Positions 48,561 through 63,714 of a stretch of 64,000 bases of DNA are shown here, one piece after another (position 1 is the stretch's first letter; the number at the start of each line of letters is the position of its first letter). The notes beneath the pieces were generated by a model. The model searched no databases and had not been told where the DNA came from. It saw only the letters and a list, made by a program, of their open reading frames with translations. Source of the DNA: Luzula sylvatica (taxonomy: Eukaryota > Streptophyta > Magnoliopsida > Poales > Juncaceae); the NCBI GenBank assembly GCA_946800325.1, contig OX326961.1, forward strand, positions 4,318,655-4,382,654. Direction: 5' to 3'. The translations under genes were made by a program, and so were the position numbers.

Positions 48561-50497
48561 TAGTTAGGTAGTTAGTTAGTTTGAGAGTCAGTTAATTAGT
48601 TAGTTAGTTATTAGTTAGTTAGTCGGTATGTAGGATGGTAGTTAGTTAGTCGGTTAGTTAGTCAATTAGTTAGTTTGTTTGTTAATAGGTATATAGGAAG
48701 ACAGTAAGTTAGTTAGTTAGTTAGATAGATACTAGTTAATAGGTATGTAGGAACACAATTAGTTAGCTAGTTATTTAGTTAATTAGTTAGTTAGGTAGAT
48801 ACTAGTTAAATAGTTAGTTAGTAAGTTAGTTAGTCAGTTAGTGAGTTTGTACTATGGTAGTTAGTTAATTAGTTAATTAGGTAGTTAGCTATTTAGTTAG
48901 TTTATAGGTATGTATGAAGATAGTTAGTTAGTTAGTTAATTAGTTCGTTATTTAGTCAGTTGGTTAGTTAGTTAGCTAGTAGTTAGTTAGTTAGTTAGTT
49001 AGTTGACTAGTTAGTTAGTTAGTTAGCTATCTAATAGTTAGTTTGTAAGTTAGTTAGTTAGTTAGTTAGTTAATAGGTATGTAGGAAGGTAGTTAGTTAG
49101 CTAGTTAGTTAGTCAGTTATCTAGTAGTTAGTTAGTTAGTTAGTAAGTAAGTTAGTTAGTTAGTTAGTAATCTAATAGTTAGTTAGTTAGTTGGTTAGTT
49201 AGTTAACTAGTTAGTTATTTAATTAGTAAGTTTGTTAGTTCTATAGTAGTTAGTTAGTTAGCTAGTTAGTTAGTTATTTAGTTAGTTAGTAAGTTAGTTA
49301 GTTATTAGTTAGTTAGTTAGTTCATGAGTTAGTTATTAAGTTAGTTACATAGTTAGTTAGCTAGTAGTTAGTTAGTTAGTGGGTTAGTTAGTTAATAAAT
49401 ATATATGTATCAAGGTAGTTAGTTAGTTAGTTAGTTAGATTATTAGTTAATTAGTTAGTAGTTAGTTAATTAGTTAGTTAGTTAGTCAGTTAGTTAGTTA
49501 GTTAGTTATCTAGTAGTTAGTTAGTTAGTTAGGTCATCGGTTAGTTATTTATTTAGTTAGTTAGTTAGTTGGTCAGTTAGTAGTTAGCAGGTTAGTTATT
49601 TATTTATTTACTTAGTTTGTTAGTTGGCGGGTATGTATGAAGGTAGTTAGTTAGTTAGTTAGTTAGTAAGTTAATAGGTATTTAAAAAGATAGTTTGTTA
49701 GTAAATTAGTTAGTTAATAGGCATGTAGCAAGATAGTTATTTAGCTAGCTAGTTTGTTAATTAGTTAATTAGTTAGTTAGTTATCTAGTAGTTAGTTAGT
49801 TAGTTATTTAGTTAGTTAACTAATTAGTTATTTAGTTTGTTAGTATGTTAGTTATCTAATAGTTAGTTAGTTAGTTAGGTAGTTAGTTATTTAGTGAGTT
49901 AGATAGTTAGTTAGTTAGTTAGAGGGAAGGTAGTTAGTTAGTTAGTTAGTGGGTATGTAGGAAGGTAGTTATTTTGTTAGTTACTTAGTTTGTTAGTTAA
50001 TTAGATAGTTAAGAGGCATGTAGCAAGATAGTTATTTAGCTAGTTAGTTGGTTAATTAGTTAATTTGTTAGTTAGTTATCTAGTAGTTAGTTAGTTAGTT
50101 ATTTAGTTAGTTAACTAATTAGTTATTTAATTAGTTAGTTTGTTTGTTATCTAGTAGTTAGTTTGTTAGCTAGTTAGTTATTTAGTTAGTTAGATAGGTA
50201 GTTAGTTAGTTAGTGGGAGGGTAATTAGTTAGTTAGTTAGTGGGTATGTGGGAAGGTAGTTAGTTAGTTTGTTAGTTCGTTTGTTAGTTAATTAGATAAT
50301 TAGTAGGCATGTAGGAAGATAGTTATTTAGTTAGTTATTTAGTTTGTTAATTAGTTAATTAGTTAGTTAGTGAGTTATTTAGTTATTTAGTTAGTAAGTT
50401 AGTTAGAAATGTAGTTAGTTAGTTACTTAGTAAGTTACATAGTTAACTAGTTAGTTAGTTAGCTAGTATTTTGTTAGTTAGTTAATTAGTTTGTCAT

Positions 50498-50532
<35 letters not shown>

Positions 50533-50827
50533 AATAATAGTTAGTTAGTTAATTAGTTAATTAATTGGTTAGTTAATTAGTTAGTTAGTAAGTTAGTTAG
50601 TTAGTGGGTATGTACGAAGGTAGTTAGTTAGTTAGTTAAATAGTTAGTTAGTTAGTTAATTGGTTAGTTATTTAGTTAGTTAGTTCGTTAGTTAAATAGC
50701 TAGTAGTTATTTAGTTAGTTATTAATTTAATTATTAAGTGACTTTGTTAGTGGGTGTGTAGGAAGGTAGTTAGTAAGTTAGTTAGTTAGTTAGTTAATTA
50801 GTAAATTAGTTAGGTCGTTAGTTAGTA

Positions 50828-50868
<41 letters not shown>

Positions 50869-50875
50869 ATTAGTA

Positions 50876-50919
<44 letters not shown>

Positions 50920-53370
50920 GGTTAGTTAGTTAGTTAGTCAATATGTATGTAAGAAGGTAGTTAGTTAGTTAGTTAGTCAATATGTATGTAAGAAGGTAGT
51001 TAGTTAGTTAGTTAATTAGCTAGTAGTTAGTTAGTTAGTTAGTTAGTTTGTTAGTTTGTTAGTTAGTATGTAAGAATGTTGTTAGTTAGTTAGTTAGTCA
51101 GAAAGGTAGTTAATTAGTTAGTTAGTTAGTTAATCAGTTAGTTATTTAGTCAGTCACTTAGTCAGTTAGCTAGCAGTTAGTTAGTCAATCAATATATATG
51201 TATCAAGGTAGTTAGTTAGTTAGATTGATAGTTTGTAAGTTAATTAGTTAGTTTGTTAGTTAGTCAGTTAGTTATTTATCCAGTAGTTAGTTAGTTAGTT
51301 AGTTAGGTCATAAGTTAGTTATTTAGTTAGTTAGTTAGTTAGTTAGTTAGCTAGCTAGTAGTTAGCAGGACAGTTATTTATTAAGTTAGTTAGTTAGTTA
51401 GTTTGCGGGTATGTAGTAAGGTAGTTAGGTAGTTAGTTAGTTAGTTAATAGGTATGTATGAAGGTAGTTAGTTAGTAAGTTAGATAGTTAACTAGTTAGT
51501 TAGTTAGTTAGTAGTTTGTTAGTTAGTTAATTAGTTAGTTATTTAGTTAGTTAGTTAGTTAATTAACTAATAGTTAGTTAGTTAATTAGTTAATTAATTA
51601 GTTAGTTAATTAGTTAGTTAGTAAGTTAGTTAGTTAGTGGGTATGTACGAAGGTAGCTAGTTAGTTAGTTAATTAGTTAGTTAGTTAGTTAATTGGTTAG
51701 TTATTTAGTTAGTTAGTTCGTTAGTTAAATAGATAGTAGTTATTTAGTTAGTTATTAATTTAATTATTAAGTGACTTTGTTAGTGGGTATGTAGGAAGGT
51801 AGTTAGTAAGTTAGTTAGTTAGTTAGTTAATTAGTAAGTTAGTTAGTTAGTTAGTAAGTGAGTTAGTTAGTTAGTTAGTTAGTTAGTTAATTAGTAAGTT
51901 ATTTAGTTAGTTAGTTTGTTAGTTATTTAATTAGTTAGTTAGTTAGTTAGTTAGTTAGTCAATATGTATGTAAGAAGGTAGTTAGTTAGTTAGTTAGTCA
52001 ATATATATGTAAGAAGGTAGTTAGTTAGTTAGTTAGTTAGTTAGTTAATTAGCTAGTAGATAGTTAGTTAGTTAATTAGTTATTTAGTTAGTATATAAGA
52101 AGGTTGTAAGTTAGTTAGTTAGTTAGAAAGGTAGTTAATTAGTTAGTTAGTTAGGTAATCATTTAGTTATTTAGTTAGTCACTTAGTCAGTTAGCTAGCA
52201 GTTAGTTAGTTATTCTATATATATGTATCAAGGTAGTTAGTTAGTTAGATTGATAGTTAGTTAATTAGTTAGTTTGTTAGTTAGTCAGTTAGTAGGTATG
52301 TGGGAAGGTAGTTAGTTAGTTTGTTAGTTAGTTTGTTAGTTAATTAGATAATTAATAGGCATGTAGGAAGATAGTTATTTAGTTAGTTATTTAGTTTGTT
52401 AATTAGTTAATTAGTTAGTTAGTGAGTTATTTAGTTATTTAGTTAGTAAGTTAGTTAGAAATGTAGTTAGTTAGTTAGTTAGTAAGTTAGATAGTTAACT
52501 AGTTAGTTAGTTAGCTAGTAGTTTGTCAGTTAGTTAATTAGTTAATTAGTTTGTCATTTAGTTAGTTAGTTAGTTAGTTAACTACTAGTTAGTTAGTTAA
52601 TTAGTTAATTAATTAGTTAGTTAATTAGTTAGTTAGTTAGTGGGTATGTACGAAGGTAGCTAGTTAGTTAGTTAATTAGTTAGTTAGTTAGTTAATTGGT
52701 TAGTTATTTAGTTAGTTAGTTCGTTTGTTAAGTAGCTAGTAGTTATTTAGTTAGTCATTAATTTAATTATTAAGTGACTTTGTTAGTGGGTATGTAGGAA
52801 GGTAGTTAGTAAGTTAGTTAGTTAATTAGTAAATTAGTTAATTAGTTAGTTAGTAAGTTAGTTAGTTAGTTAGTTAGTTAGTTAATTAGTAAGTTAGTTA
52901 GTTAGTTAGTTAGTCAATATGTATGTAAGAAGGTAGTTAGTTAGTTAGTTAGTTAATTAACTAGTAGTTAGTTAGTTAGTTAGTTTGTTAGTTTGTTAGT
53001 TAGTATGTAAGAAGGTTGTTAGTTAGTTAGTTAGTTAGAAAGGTAGTTAATTACTTAGTTAGTTAGGTAATCATTTAGTTTTTTAGTTAGTCACTTAGTC
53101 AGTTAGCTAGCAGTTAGTTAGTTAATCTATATATATGTATCAAGGTAGTTAGTTAGTTATATTGATAGTTAGTTAATTAGTTAGTTTGTTAGTTAATTAG
53201 TTAGTTTGTTAGTTAGTCAGTTAGTTAGTTATCCAGTAGTTAGTTAGTTAGTTAGGTGATGAGTTAGTTATTTAGTTAGTTAATTAGTTAGTTAGTTAGC
53301 TAGCTAGTAGTTAGCAGGATAGTTATTTATTAAGTTAGTCAGTTAGTTAGTTTGCGGGTATGTAGGAAGG

Positions 53371-53404
<34 letters not shown>

Positions 53405-55502
53405 ATTGGTATTTAAGAAGATAGTAAGTTAGCAAATTAGTTAGTCATTATGTTAGTTATCAAGTAATTAGTTAGTTAGTTATTTTATCAGCTAGCTAGT
53501 AGTTAGTTAGTCAGTTGGTCATTTAGTTAGTTAGTTAGTTAGTTATCTAGTAGTTAGTTAGTTAGTTATTTAGTTAGTTAACTAGTTAGTCATTTAGTTA
53601 CTAGTAGTTAGTTAGTTAGCTAGTTAGTTATTTAGTTAGTTAGATAGTTAGTTAGTTATTTAGTGGGAAGGTAGTTAGTTAGTAAGTTAGTGGGTATGTA
53701 GGAAAGTAGTTAGTTAGTTAGTTAGTTAGTTAGTTAATTGGTATCTAGGAAGATAGTAATTCGGTTATTTAGTTAGTTTGTTAATTGGTTAATTTGTCAG
53801 TTAGTTAGTTCTTTAGTTAGTTAGTTAGTTAGTTAGTTAGTGAGTTAGTTAGAAAGGTAGTTAGTTAGTTAGTCAATAGGTATGGATGAAGGTAGTTAGT
53901 TAGAAAGTTAGGTAGTTAGTTAGCTAGTAGTTTATTGGTTAGTTAGTTAGTTAATTAGTTTGTTATTTAGTTAGTTAGTTAGTTAGTTGACTAGTAGTTA
54001 GTTTGTTAATTAGTCAGTTAGTTAGTTAGTTAGTTAGTGGGTATGTATGAAGGTAGTTAGTTAGTTAGGTCATCAGTTAGTTATTTATTTAGTTAGTTAG
54101 TTAATTAGTTAGTAGTTAGTTAATTAGTTAGTTAGTTAGTCAGTTAGTTAGTTAGTTAGTTATCTTGCAGTTAGTTAGTTAGTTAGGTCATCAGTTAGTT
54201 ATTTATTTAGTTAGTTAGTTGGTTAGTTAGTAGTTAGCAGGTTAGTTTGTTAGTTGGCGGGGTATGTATGAAGGTAGTCAGTTACTTAGTTAGTTAGTCA
54301 GTTAGTTAATAGGTATTTAAAAAGATAGTTTGTTAGTAAATTAGTTAGTTAAAAGGCATGTAGCAAGATAGTTATTTAGCTAGTTAGTTTGTTAATTAGT
54401 TAATTAGTTAGTTAGTTATCTAGTAGTTAGTTAGTTAGTTATTTAGTTAGTTAACAAATTAGATATTTAGTTAGTTTGTTTGTTAGTTATCTAGTAGTTA
54501 GTTAGTTATCTAGTTAGTTATTTAGTGAGTTAGATAGTTAGTTAGTTAGTTAGTGGGAAGGTAGTTAGTTAGTTAGTTAGTGGGTATGTAGGAAGGTAGT
54601 TATTTTGTTAGTTTGTTAGTTTGTTAGTTAACTAGATAGTTAATAGGCATGTAGCAAGATAGTTATTTAGCTAGTTAGTTTGTTAATTAGTTAATTTTTT
54701 AGTTAGTTATCTAGTAGTTAGTTAGTTAGTTATTTAGTTAGTTAACTAATTAGTTATTTAGTTAGTTAGTTTGTTAGTTATCTAGTAGTTAGTTAGTTAG
54801 CTAGTTAGTTATTTAATTAGTTAGTTAGTTAGTTAGTGGGAGGGTAGTTAGTTAGTTAGTTAGTGGGTATGTGGGAAGGTAGTTAGTTAGTTTGTTAGTT
54901 AGTTTGTTAGTTAATTAGATATTTAATAGGCATGTAGGAAGATAGTTATTTAGTTAGTTAGTTAGTTTGTTAATTAGTTAATTAGTTAGTTAGTTAGTCA
55001 GTTATTTAGTTGTTTAGTTATTTAGTTTGTTAGTTAGTTAGAATGGTAGTTAGTTAGTTAGTTAATAGGTATGTATGAAGGTAGTTAGTTAGAAAGTTAG
55101 TTTGTTAGTTAGCTAGTAGTTTATTAGTTAGTTAGTTAGTTAATTAGTTAGTTATTTAGTTAGTTAGTTAGTTAGTTAGTTAACTAGTAGCTAGTTAGTT
55201 AATTAGTTAATTAATTAGATAGTTAGTAAGTTAGTTAGTTAGTGGGTATGTACGAAGGTAGCTAGTTAGTTAGTTAATTTGTTAGTTAGTTAGTTAATTA
55301 GTTAGTTAGTTAGTTAGTTAATTAGTTAGCTATTTATTTAGTTACTTAGTTAGTTAAATAGCTAGTAGTTATTTAGTTAGTTACTAAGTTAGTGGGTATG
55401 TAGGAAGGCAGTTAGTAAGTTAGTTAGTTAGTTAGTTAGTTAATATGTATGTAGGAAGATAGTTATTTAGTCAATTAGTTAGTTATTTAGTTAGTTATCT
55501 AG

Positions 55503-55536
<34 letters not shown>

Positions 55537-56805
55537 TTTATTCAGTTAGCTAATAGTTAGTTAGTGAGTTAGTTAGTTAATAAGTTAGCTAGTTAGTTAG
55601 TTAATTAGTTAATTAGTTAGATAGTTAGTTAGTTAGTCAATATGTATGTAAGAAGGTAGTTAGTTAGTTAGTTAGTTATTTAATTAGCTAGTAGTTAGTT
55701 AGTTAGTTAGTTAGTTTGCAAGAAGGTTGTTAGTCAGTTAGTTAGTTAAATAGATAGTTAGTTAATTATTTAGTTAGTTAGTTAATCAGTTAGTTATTTA
55801 GATAGTTACTTAGTTAGTAAACTAGTAGTTAGTTAGTTAGTGGGTTAGTTAGTTAATCAATATATATGTATCAAGGTAGTTAGTTAGTTAGTTAGATAGT
55901 TAGTTAATTAGTTAGTTAGTTAAGTCAATTAGTTAGATTGTTAGTTAGTTAGTCAGTTAGTTAGTTAGTTAGTTAGTTACGTCATCAGTTAGTTATTTAG
56001 TTAGTTAGTTAGTTAGTTAGTTAGCTAGTAGTCAGCATGATAGTTATTTATTTAGTTAGTTAGTTAGTTGGCGGGTATGTAGGAAGGTAGTTAGTTAGTT
56101 AGTTAATAGGTATTTAAAAAGATATTGAGTTAGTAAATTAGTTAGTTATTATGTTAGTTATCTAGTAATTATTTAGTTTGTTATTTTGTCAGCTAGCTAG
56201 TAGTTAGTTAGTTAGTTAGTTATTTAGTTAGTAAGTTAGTTAGTTATCTAGTAGTTAGTTAGTTAGTTATTTAGTTAGTTAACTAGTTAGTCATTTAGTT
56301 ACTAGTAGTCAGTTAGTTAGTTAGATAGTTAATTAATTAGTTTGTGGGAAGGTAGTTAGTTAGTAAGTTAGTGGGTATGTAGGAAAGTACTTAGTTAGTT
56401 AGTTAGTTAGTTAATAGGTATCTAGGAAGATAGTTATTCGGTTATTTAGTTAGTTTGTTAATTAGTTAATTTGTCAGTTAGTTATTTAGTTAGTTAGTTA
56501 GTTAGATAGTTAGTTAGTGAGTTAATTAGTTAGAAAGGTAGTTAGTTTGTTAGTTAATAGGTATGTATGAAGGTAGTTAGTTAGAAAGTTAGTTAGTTAG
56601 TTAGTTAGTAGTTTATTAGTTAGTTAGTTAGTTAGTTAGTTAATTAGTTAGTTATTTAGTTAGTTAGTTAATTAGTTAACTAGTAGTTAGTTAGTTAATT
56701 AGTTAATCAATTTGTTAGTCAATTAGTTAGTTAGTAAGTTAGTTAGTTAGTGGGTATGTACGAAGGTAGCTAGTTAGTTAGTTAATTTGTTAGTTAGTTA
56801 GTTAA

Positions 56806-56836
<31 letters not shown>

Positions 56837-56991
56837 ATTAGTTAGTTATTTATTTAGTTAGTTAGTTAGTTAAATAGCTAGTAGTTATTTAGTTAGTTAT
56901 TAAGTTAGTGGGTATGTAGGAAGGCAGTTAGTTAGTTATTTAGTTAATATGTATGTAGGAAGATAGTTATTTAGTTATTTAGTTAGTTATC
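48561..56991 (+). repeat. GTTA satellite, block 9
   Basis: About 8.4 kb of GTTA-orientation satellite. Repeated subunits are evident: 50600-51300 resembles 51640-52270 and 52620-53230 (shared landmarks TTAATTTAATTATTAAGTGAC, GTCAATATGTATGTAAGAAGG and AGAAAGGTAGTTAATTA), giving a local period of about 1.0 kb. The region 49870-50330 resembles 54530-54950. A near-complete higher-order unit spans 53349-54000, and another runs from 56063 to 56990. No gene or inserted element is visible. Confidence 0.94.
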
Positions 56992-57085
56992 TAACTAACT
57001 AACTACCTTTTCTACATACATATTAACTAACTTACTAAATAACTAACTGATTAACTAACTGGCTAACTAATGAACAAACTAGCTC

Positions 57086-57122
<37 letters not shown>

Positions 57123-57147
57123 TTACTAACTACCTTCTTACCTACCC

Positions 57148-57179
<32 letters not shown>

Positions 57180-58503
57180 CAAGATAACCAACTAAGTAAC
57201 TAACTAGTTAACTAACTTGCTACCTTTCCTACATACCCACAAACTAACAAACTAACTAATAATTAATTAATTAACTCACTAACTAATTAACTACATACCT
57301 TCCTTCCTACGTACCAATTAACAAACTACTAACTAACTAACTACTAGCTAGCTAACAAACTAACTAACTAGCTAACTAACTAACTAAATAACTAACTAAT
57401 TAACTAACTATATAACTAAACAAGTACTAGATAAAAAACTACCTAACTAACCAACTAACTAATTAACTATCTAACTAACTAACTAACTAACTACTATATA
57501 ACTAACTAAATAGCTAACTAATTAACTAACTTTCTTCCTACATACATATTAAATAAGTAATTAACCAACTATCGGACTAACTAACTAACTATTAGCTAAC
57601 TAACTAACTAACTAACTAACAAAATGACTAACTAACTAACGAACTGACTAACTAACTAACTAACTAAATAATTAACTAACTAACTAAATAACTAAATAAC
57701 AAACAAACTAACAAACTAACTACTAGATGTCTATCTAAATAACTAACTAACTAATTAACTAGCTAACTATATTCCTACATACATATTAACTAACTAACTA
57801 ATTAACTAACTAACTAATTAACTAACTGACTAACTAACTAACTAACTAACTAACTACCTTTCTCCATAACCACTAACTAACTAACTAACTAACTAAATAA
57901 CTAATTAATTGACCAACTACTAGCTAAGTACCAAACTAACTAACTAAATAACTACTTAACTAACAAACTAACTAACTACTAGATAACTAACCAATTAAAT
58001 AACAATCTAACTAACTAACTACCTTTTCTACATACATATTAACTAACTAGCTAAATAACTAACTGATTAACTAACTAACTAACTAATGAACTAACTAGCT
58101 CACTAACTAAAACTAACTAACAAACTAACTAACTAAATACTAACTATCTTCTTACATACCCACTAACTAACTAACTAACTAACTAACTCACTGACTAACT
58201 AACTACAAGATAACTAACTAACTAACTAACTAGTTAACTAACTTGCTACCTTTCCTACATACCCACAAACTAACAAACCAACTAATAATTAATTAATTAA
58301 CTAACTAACTAATTAACTACATACCTTCCTTCCTACGTACCTATTAACAAACTACTAACTAACTAACTACTAGCTAGCTAACTAACTAACTAACTAGCTA
58401 ACTAACTAACTAAATAACTAACTAATTAACTAACTATATAACTAAACAACTACTAGATAACAAACTACCTAACTAACCAACTAATTAATTAACTATCTAC
58501 CTT

Positions 58504-58634
<131 letters not shown>

Positions 58635-58857
58635 CCAAACAAACTAACTGATTAACTGACTAACTAACTAACTAACTACTAGGTAATTAACTAGTTAACT
58701 AACTAACTAACTAAATAGCTACCTTTCTACAAACCCACTAACTAACGAACGTACTAACTAACTAACTAACTAATTAACTAACTAATTAATTAACTAAATT
58801 ACAAACTAACTACTAGCTAAGTAATTAACTAACTAACTAAATAAATAACTAACTAAT

Positions 58858-58891
<34 letters not shown>

Positions 58892-59437
58892 CTAGCTAAC
58901 TAACAAAATAACTAATTAGCAAACTAACTTACTAACTACCTTCATACATACCTATTAACTAACTAACTAACTAACTACCTAACTAACTAAGTAACTAACT
59001 ACCTTCGTACAAACCCACTAACTAACTGACTAACTAACTAACTAACTAACTAATTAGTTAACAAACTAACTATGTACTAGATAACTAACGAACTAACTAA
59101 CTAAATAACTAACTAGTTAACTAACTAACTATCTAACTAACTAACTACTAGATAACTAACTAACTAACTAACTAGCTAACTAACTAAATAACTGACTAGT
59201 TACCTAACAAACTACTAGCTACCAAACTAACTAACTAGTTAACTAACAAACTAGCTCACTAACTAACTAACTAACTAGTTAACTAACAAACTAGCTCACT
59301 AACTAACTAACTAACTACTAGATAACTGTCTAAATAACTCTAATTAACTAACTAACTATCTTCCTACATACCTATTAACAAACTAACTAACCACATAACT
59401 AACTAACTAACTAAATAAATAAATAACTAACTAACTT

Positions 59438-59469
<32 letters not shown>

Positions 59470-60679
59470 CTTGCTAACTAACTTATTAACGAACTAACTA
59501 ACTCAATAACTAAGTAACCAACTAACTATCTAACTACCTAACTCATTAACTAACTATCTAAATAACTAACTACCTTCTTACATACATATTAACTAACTAA
59601 TTAACTAACTAACTTATTATGTAACTGATTAACTAGTATATGTCTATCTAACTAACTGACTAACAGTCTTCCTACATACCTATTAACTAACTAACTACCT
59701 AACTAACTAACTAGCTAATTGACTAACTAACCAAGTAACTAACTACCATCTAACTAACTAACTGACTAAGTAACTAACTAATTAACTAACTAACAATCAA
59801 AATACTAGATAACTAACTAACTAACTAATTGATTAACTAACAATCGAACTAAATAACTACCTTCTTACATAGATTTTAACTAACTAACTGACTAACTAAC
59901 TTACTAACCAACTAACTAACTAACCAACTATCTAACTAACTAATTAACTAACTAACTAACTATCTAGCCAGCTTCCTACAACCTAACTAACTATGTAACT
60001 AACCAATTAACTAATTAACTAACTAGCTAACTAACTAAGTAACTCACTAACTTCTAGCTAGCTAACTAACTAACGAACTAACTAACTAACTACATACCTT
60101 CCTACAAACCCACATTAACTAACCCATTAACTAAATATATATCTAACTAACTAACTTACTAACAACCTTCGTGCATACATATTAACTAACTAACAAACTA
60201 AATAACTTACTATCTAACTAACTAACTACTAGATTACTAACTAACTAACTTAATAACTAACTAACTACTACATAACTAATTAAATAACTAACTAATTAAC
60301 TACATACCTTCCTTCCTACGTACCTATTAACAAACTACTAACTAACTAACTACTAGCTAGCTAACTAACTAACTAACAAGCTAACTAACTAACTAAATAA
60401 CTAACTAATTAACTAACTATATAACTAAACAACTACTAGATAACAAACTACCTAACTAACCAACTAACTAATTAACTATCTAACTAACTAACTAACTAAC
60501 TACTATATAACTAACTAAATAGCTAACTAATTAACTAACTTTCTTCCTACATACATCTTAAATAACTAATTAACCAACTATCGGACTAACTAACTAACTA
60601 ACTAACAAAATAACTAACTAACGAACGAACGAACAAACTAACTAAATAACTAACTATCTAATTAATTAACTATCTACCT

Positions 60680-60801
<122 letters not shown>

Positions 60802-60827
60802 TACCAAACAAACTAACTGATTAACTG

Positions 60828-60863
<36 letters not shown>

Positions 60864-61046
60864 CTAGGTAATTAACTAGTTAACTAACTAACTAACTAAA
60901 TAGCTACCTTTCTACATACCCACTAACTAACGAACGTATTAACTAACTAACTAACTAACTAATTAACTAACTAATTAATTAACTAAATTACAAACTAACT
61001 ACTAGCTAAGTAATTCACTAACTAACTAAATAAATAACTAACTAAT

Positions 61047-61080
<34 letters not shown>

Positions 61081-62459
61081 CTAGCTAACTAACAAAATAA
61101 CTAATTAGCAAACTAACTTACTAACTACCTTCATACATACCTATTAACTAACTAACTAACTAACTACCTAACTAACTAAGTAACTAACTACCTTCGTACA
61201 AACCCACTAACTAACTGACTAACTAACTAACTAACTAACTAATTAGTTAACAAACTAACTATGTACTAGATAACTAACTAACTAACTAACTAAATAACTA
61301 ACTAGTTAACTAACTAACTATCTAACTAACTAACTACTAGATAACTAACTAACTAACTAACTAGCTAACTAACTAAATAACTGACTAGTTACCTAACAAA
61401 CTACTAGCTACCAAACTAACTAACAAACTAGCTCACTAACTAACTAACTAACTAGTTAACTAACAAACTAGCTCACTAACTAACTAACTAACTAACTACT
61501 AGATAACTGTCTAAATAACTCTAATTAACTAACTAACTATCTTCCTACATACCTATTAACAAACTAACTAACCACATAACTAACTAACTAACTAAATAAA
61601 TAAATAACTAACTAACTTACTAACTAACTACCTAACTAACTACTTGCTAACTAACTAACTAACGAAATAACTAACTCAATAACTAAGTAACCAACTAACT
61701 ATCTAACTACCTAACTCATTAACTAACTATCTAAATAACTAACTACCTTCTTACATACATATTAACTAACTAATTAACTAACTAACTTATTATGTAACTG
61801 ATTAACTAGTATATGTCTATCTAACTAACTGACTAACAGTCTTCCTACATACCTATTAACTAACTAACTACCTAACTAACTAACTAGCTAATTGACTAAC
61901 TAACCAAGTAACTAACTACCATCTAACTAACTAACTGACTAAGTAACTAACTAATTAACTAACTAACAATCAAAATACTAGATAACTAACTAACTAACTA
62001 ATTGATTAACTAACAATCGAACTAAATAACTACCTTCTTACATAGATTTTAACTAACTAACTGACTAACTAACTTACTAACCAACTAACTAACTAACCAA
62101 CTATCTAACTAACTAATTAACTAACTAACTAACTATCTAGCCAGCTTCCTACAACCTAACTAACTATGTAACTAACCAATTAACTAATTAACTAACTAGC
62201 TAACTAACTAAGTAACTCACTAACTTCTAGCTAGCTAACTAACTAACGAACTAACTAACTAACTACATACCTTCCTACAAACCCACATTAACTAACCCAT
62301 TAACTAAATATATATCTAACTAACTTACTTACTAACAGCCTTCGTGCATACATATTAACTAACTAACAAACTAAATAACTAACTATCTAACTAACTAACT
62401 AACTACTAGATTACTAACTAACTAACTAATTAACTAACAATCTATCTTCCTACATACAT

Positions 62460-62492
<33 letters not shown>

Positions 62493-63367
62493 TTAAGTAA
62501 ATAACTAACTTACTTACTAACTAATTAACTAACTAACTAACTAACAACCAGCTAGCTAACAAACTAACTAACTAACTAACTAAATAACTAACAATCATCC
62601 TACATATCTATTAACTACTTAACTAACTAACTAACTACTTGCTAGCTAACTAACTAACTAACTAACTCACTAACTAGCTAACTAACTAACTAATTTACTA
62701 ACGATCTAACTAACTAACTACTAGGTAACTAACTAACTAACTAACTAACAAAATAACGAACTAATTACCTAACTAACTAACTAACTACCTTCATGCATAC
62801 CTATAAAGTAACTAAATATCTAACTACCTAACTAACTAATTAACTAACTACCTTCCTACATACTTACTAACTAACTAACTAACTAACTAACTAATTAACT
62901 AGTATCTAACTAACTAACTAAATAACTAACTAAATAACTAAATAACTAATAAATTAAATAGCTGACTACTTGATGAGTAACTAAATAACTAACTAATTAA
63001 CAAGCTAACTATCTTCGTACTTACCTATTAACTAACTAACTAATTAACTAACTAACTACCTTTCTACATAACCACTAACTAACTAACTAACTAACTAACT
63101 AAATAAATAACAAATTAACTGACTAACTACAAGCTATCTAACTAACTAACTAACTCAATAACTAATTGATTAACTAACTAACTAACTACTAGATAACTTA
63201 CTAAGTAACTAACTAAATAACTAACTAATTAAATAACTATCTAACTAACAAACTTACTACATGTTTTACATACATATTATCTAACTAACTAACTAACTAA
63301 CTAACTAACTGATTAACTAACTGACTAACTAAATAACTAAGTAACTAACTAACTAACAACTAGCTAG

Positions 63368-63410
<43 letters not shown>

Positions 63411-63450
63411 CTAACTACCTTATTACATACACTACTAGAAAACAGTTTTT

Positions 63451-63662
63451 CAGCGGCGGGTAAATATTATCACCGGGGGTACTCCCGCTGATAATAGTTT
63501 CAGCGGCGGTACCGCCCTTGAAAAACACAACCCCCACTGAAAATGCATTTTCACCGGCGGTACCGGCCCTGAAAATAAATACCCCCACTGAACAATTTTT
63601 ACCGGCGGTACCGCCGCTGAAAGTTTCTTGTTACCGGCGGTACCGCCGGTACCGCCGCTGAA
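63451..63662. repeat. CACTA subterminal repeat array
   Basis: Palindromic GGCGGTACCGCC cores occur at or near 63504, 63556 (as GGCGGTACCGGCC), 63604, 63636 and 63646, with CAGCGGCGGG at 63451 and CACCGGGGGTACTCCCGCTG around 63471-63490. They alternate orientation and are separated by A/T-rich spacers of 20-40 bp. Confidence 0.88.
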
Positions 63663-63714
63663 AGTCCCTTGAAATCCAAAAGCAGCACGCCAATATTATT
63701 CGAATTTGGGCGTA

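Noticed and set aside
48561..56991. Assignment of the array as a centromere
   Set aside because: The satellite and the Athila insertion are compatible with pericentromeric DNA, but no chromatin data exist and the sequence alone cannot distinguish this from other heterochromatin.
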